DNA of 9,111 nucleotides. Source: Planctomycetaceae bacterium (GTDB lineage: Bacteria > Planctomycetota > Planctomycetia > Pirellulales > UBA1268). The stretch is from positions 1 to 9,111 of the forward strand of contig JABHNP010000395.1 in the NCBI GenBank assembly GCA_018694455.1, read 5' to 3'. The translations under genes were made by a program, and so were the position numbers. Of this stretch, positions 6,408 through 9,111 are shown piece after piece. How positions within the stretch are numbered: the first letter of the stretch is position 1; each line of letters opens with the position of its first letter. The notes under the pieces were generated by a model, which saw only the letters and a list, made by a program, of their open reading frames with translations, did not search any database and had not been told where the DNA came from.

Positions 6408-9111
6408 ATGAATGGCATGGATGGCTGGTTTGGATTGTTCGCTCAGGCAGTTGAGAACGCCTCTGTAGCGTGGTGGAAAGAGTCATGGGCGGTCTGGGTA
6501 CTGACACTTGCTATTGTTCTTGTGCCAACATTTATTGCCTGGCTTGTCACGAGGCAACTAAAAGCAAGTGGCCTGTGGGGTCGTTTGTCGATTGTCCTCG
6601 TGGCACTTTCAGCAGGCCTTGTTGTAACTGCTCTTGGTTGGCCACCACGGATGGGTATTGATCTCAAAGGAGGAGTAATACTTGTCTATGAAATTGATGC
6701 TGATAAACAGCCAGACGGTGGCGTAAGCATGGATAAACTCGTCGCTGCTGTGAGCCGTCGAGTAAACCCAGGTGGACAAAAAGAGGTGACTGTTCGCCAG
6801 TATGGTTTAAATCAACTCGAAGTCATTGTGCCTGAGGTTGATCAAGCTGAAGTTGAATTTATTAAGCGAATCGTTTCGAGTGCTGGAGTTCTGGAGTTTC
6901 GGATAGTCGCAAACCCTCAAGATCCACGGCATAAAGACCTTATTGAGAAGGCAACCACTTCTTCTGGGAGCCTCGTGAGTTCAGGAGATCGATCAGTAGG
7001 TAGGTGGATAGAACTTGATACTCAGAAGATTAATCCAGCCGGCGACACGACTTTGGTCATACGAGAAACCGGCGATGGAACCCCCGAAGTCCTTGTAGCC
7101 CTTGACCGTTTTGACGTGACGGGCGATTTCTTATCACGGGCTTCAGGCGGGTATGACCAAAATTTACAGCCTTGTGTGAACTTTTCCTTCAATTCACAGG
7201 GGGCAGCGCTTTTTGGAACGCTCACAAGTCAGAATTTACCAGACCCGGCGAACCGTTTGCTAAGTCGCCTCGGAATCGTTCTCGATGGCGTGCTGCTGTC
7301 GGCGCCAACTATCCGAAGTACTATTTCAAGCGATGGGCAGATTACTGGGAGCTTTAAGCAGGAAGATGTTGAGTTTTTGGTTGGTGTATTAAATGCCGGT
7401 AGTTTGCCGGCTGCTTTGTACAGTGAGCCAATTAGTGAGCAAAAAATTAGTCCACAGTTAGGAGCAGATACGATTCGCTCCGGTGCTCAGGCAATGTTGC
7501 TGGCGACAATTGTCGTTCTGACATTCATGCTCATCTATTACAGATTTTCGGGCCTTGTGGCTGACTTAGCTGTGGTGCTAAATATTATTTTAGTTGTGGC
7601 CCTGATGATCTCCATCAAGGCTGCCTTCACCTTAGCTGGATTAGCTGGCCTTGTGCTTTCTGTGGGAATGGCTGTCGATGCAAATGTGTTGATTTATGAG
7701 CGAATGCGAGAAGAGTTGGACCGAGGCGCATCTGTTCGAATGGCTATTCGGAATGGTTTCCAAAGAGCCTTTTCAACAATTGTTGACTCTAATTTAACGA
7801 CCCTCATTACAGGTATCGTGCTGTTTTCAATCGGTACAGATCAACTTAAGGGTTTTGCGGTTACCTTAATTCTTGGCTTGTCACTTAATTTGTTTACGGC
7901 TGTTTTTTGTTCACGAGTTATTTTTGATATCGCTGAGCAGAAACGTCTGCTGAAGAAGCTTTCAATGGCTCGCCTCTTCGGCAAAACGAACTATGCGTTC
8001 GTTCGATGGGTGCGACCCGCAGTTGTTGTGTCATTGCTCTTTATTTCCGTGGGTCTAGTTGCAGTATGGCAGCGTGGGCAAGGAATTTTCGATATCGATT
8101 TCACTGGTGGAACAAGTGTTCAGGTGGCATTTAAAGATGATCAGGGTCTGGATATTTCCTCTGTTCGAGAGGCTGTTTCTGGATTGCCGGATGTTGCCGT
8201 GAGTTCAGTAACAGTTGGCGATGTTGCGCCAAACTTGCGATATAAGATTGATTCTTCGGAACGCAGTTCGGAAGTGGTCGAAGAAACACTTCGTAGTGCA
8301 TTTCCAGGGAGGTTGGCGACGTACTCAATGGGTTTTGGTGAAATTGTATCGACTGCCGGAAAAGCTTCTGGCGAGTCAAAAGGAGCTGAGGCTAATGAAG
8401 GCGAAGCTGGTAGCGATGCGGGTGCGAACGAACGTCCTCAGTCACTTGAATCACTAAGTACAGCCGTGGAGCTGGATTTTCCACAGAAAATAAATCAAGT
8501 AACGCTACAGGAGACTATTGAGCAAGCTTTCAAAAAAGCTGGTCACGAGGGTGTTGCCTTCGAATTGATATCGCCGGTGATGCAAACACGGACAAAACCG
8601 TATCGCACGTGGTCGCTGTCGACAGCGCTTGCCCCGGAAGCAACTCGTGACGTGTTAGAGCAGGTTGCAGGTCAGTTAGCGAGTACCCCAATTTATCTTT
8701 CAGCAAATCGGATTGGTGGGAAAGTCGCTGGTAACACGAAGGTGACGGCTGTTTATGCTCTCTTGGCGAGCCTTGTGATGATTGTCGCGTACGTCTGGTT
8801 GCGTTTTCAGAATGTGGCATTTGGTTTAGCTGCAGTTGTTGCATTACTTCACGATGTTCTTGTGACAATAGCCTGTATCGCTCTGAGCGTATTTGTTGCT
8901 CCGTATTTGGGTTGGGCACTCGTCGATGACTTTAAGATTAGCCTCGATGTGGTTGCCGCGTTGCTTACGATCGTAGGGTTCTCGATTAATGACACGATTG
9001 TCATTTTTGACAGAATGAGAGAAATACGTGGTAAGAGCTCAACGGTTTCAGAGGAAATGGTTGATCGCGCAATCAATCAAACATTAAGTCGAACAATCTT
9101 GACATCGGGCA
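6408..9111 (+). CDS. secDF: Fused protein translocase subunits SecD-SecF (3' end outside the window)
   Basis: SecDF uses the ion gradient to pull exported proteins through SecYEG on the outer side of the membrane. The frame is open from ATG 6408 to the window edge (901 codons) and holds both subunits. SecD: two N-terminal helices (about 29-46 and 57-76), MGIDLKGG (82-89) starting the P1 domain, LGIVLDGVLLSAP and SPQLGADTIRSG at its end, helices from about 363, and GMAVDANVLIYERMREE (420-436) with Asp424, the expected ion-relay residue. SecF: a helix near 531-550, FDIDFTGGT (561-569), a large periplasmic P4 region (about 562-740), LLHDVLVT, and GFSINDTIVIFDRMRE (857-872) with Asp862. Arg895 in TLSRTILTSG may match the functional arginine of Thermus SecDF. 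Only a weak purine run (6395-6401) precedes the start; ATG 6417 is an in-frame alternative. Fused SecDF proteins are known, for example in Bacillus, but this one is longer. Confidence 0.95.
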   Translation, partial: MNGMDGWFGLFAQAVENASVAWWKESWAVWVLTLAIVLVPTFIAWLVTRQLKASGLWGRLSIVLVALSAGLVVTALGWPPRMGIDLKGGVILVYEIDADKQPDGGVSMDKLVAAVSRRVNPGGQKEVTVRQYGLNQLEVIVPEVDQAEVEFIKRIVSSAGVLEFRIVANPQDPRHKDLIEKATTSSGSLVSSGDRSVGRWIELDTQKINPAGDTTLVIRETGDGTPEVLVALDRFDVTGDFLSRASGGYDQNLQPCVNFSFNSQGAALFGTLTSQNLPDPANRLLSRLGIVLDGVLLSAPTIRSTISSDGQITGSFKQEDVEFLVGVLNAGSLPAALYSEPISEQKISPQLGADTIRSGAQAMLLATIVVLTFMLIYYRFSGLVADLAVVLNIILVVALMISIKAAFTLAGLAGLVLSVGMAVDANVLIYERMREELDRGASVRMAIRNGFQRAFSTIVDSNLTTLITGIVLFSIGTDQLKGFAVTLILGLSLNLFTAVFCSRVIFDIAEQKRLLKKLSMARLFGKTNYAFVRWVRPAVVVSLLFISVGLVAVWQRGQGIFDIDFTGGTSVQVAFKDDQGLDISSVREAVSGLPDVAVSSVTVGDVAPNLRYKIDSSERSSEVVEETLRSAFPGRLATYSMGFGEIVSTAGKASGESKGAEANEGEAGSDAGANERPQSLESLSTAVELDFPQKINQVTLQETIEQAFKKAGHEGVAFELISPVMQTRTKPYRTWSLSTALAPEATRDVLEQVAGQLASTPIYLSANRIGGKVAGNTKVTAVYALLASLVMIVAYVWLRFQNVAFGLAAVVALLHDVLVTIACIALSVFVAPYLGWALVDDFKISLDVVAALLTIVGFSINDTIVIFDRMREIRGKSSTVSEEMVDRAINQTLSRTILTSG
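8358..8435 (+). other. Low-complexity acidic linker inside the SecF periplasmic domain
   Basis: Residues 651-676 of SecDF are almost only Gly, Ala, Ser, Glu, Asn, Asp and Lys and are probably disordered. They separate two alpha/beta segments of the P4 region. Typical SecF P4 domains, as I know them, have no such linker. Its composition resembles the acidic insertion and tail of GyrA in the same window. Confidence 0.7.

Noticed and set aside
6470..6661. 63-codon + strand open frame rich in Cys between yajC and the SecD core
   Set aside because: It is out of frame with the ATG 6408 frame, which runs unbroken through conserved SecD and SecF motifs, so it is a shadow.
8530..8919. 129-codon - strand open frame inside secDF
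   Set aside because: It is antisense to conserved SecF sequence and has a Gln/Arg/Ser-rich product without motifs.

Overview
The window reads as a stretch of bacterial chromosome with six protein-coding genes, all on the + strand: the 3' end of gyrA, ugd (UDP-glucose 6-dehydrogenase), hppA (membrane-bound ion-pumping pyrophosphatase), tgt (tRNA-guanine transglycosylase), yajC, and a fused secDF gene that runs off the right edge. I saw no rRNA, tRNA, mobile element, CRISPR array or phage gene. No gap between genes exceeds 200 bases.

Organism. Base composition is intermediate (roughly half G+C by eye). Ribosome-binding sites are weak, and three of the five visible starts are GTG or TTG. SecD and SecF are fused and carry an extra N-terminal membrane helix. 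The pyrophosphatase is long, K+-dependent in type, and of the sort I associate with Bacteroidetes and Planctomycetes. The TGT has Asp-His where most TGTs have Asp-Glu or a similar pair. Together these point towards the Planctomycetota/PVC group, but this rests on family memory rather than a search, so I hold it at moderate confidence only.

Layout. Positions 1-615 encode the last part of the GyrA beta-pinwheel and a repetitive acidic tail. A 62-base gap holds a tandem 15-base direct repeat, then ugd follows (678-2015). A 192-base gap carries the best promoter candidate of the window, with a perfect 7-bp inverted repeat touching its -35 box. hppA (2208-4736) overlaps tgt (4733-5839) by 4 bases. 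After 139 bases comes yajC (5979-6356), and after 51 more comes secDF (6408 to beyond 9111).

How the genes relate. tgt-yajC-secDF is a widespread bacterial neighbourhood. YajC and SecDF form the accessory complex of the Sec translocon, and SecDF uses an ion gradient to drive late export. hppA makes an ion gradient from pyrophosphate and is joined to this group by the overlap with tgt. ugd makes UDP-glucuronate for surface polysaccharides. gyrA is unrelated housekeeping.

I did not find a wholly new system. The points most worth checking are an apparent duplication of the SecF periplasmic domain with an acidic linker, a roughly 90-residue extracytoplasmic insertion in the pyrophosphatase, an acidic insertion inside the GyrA pinwheel, and the palindrome at the hppA promoter.
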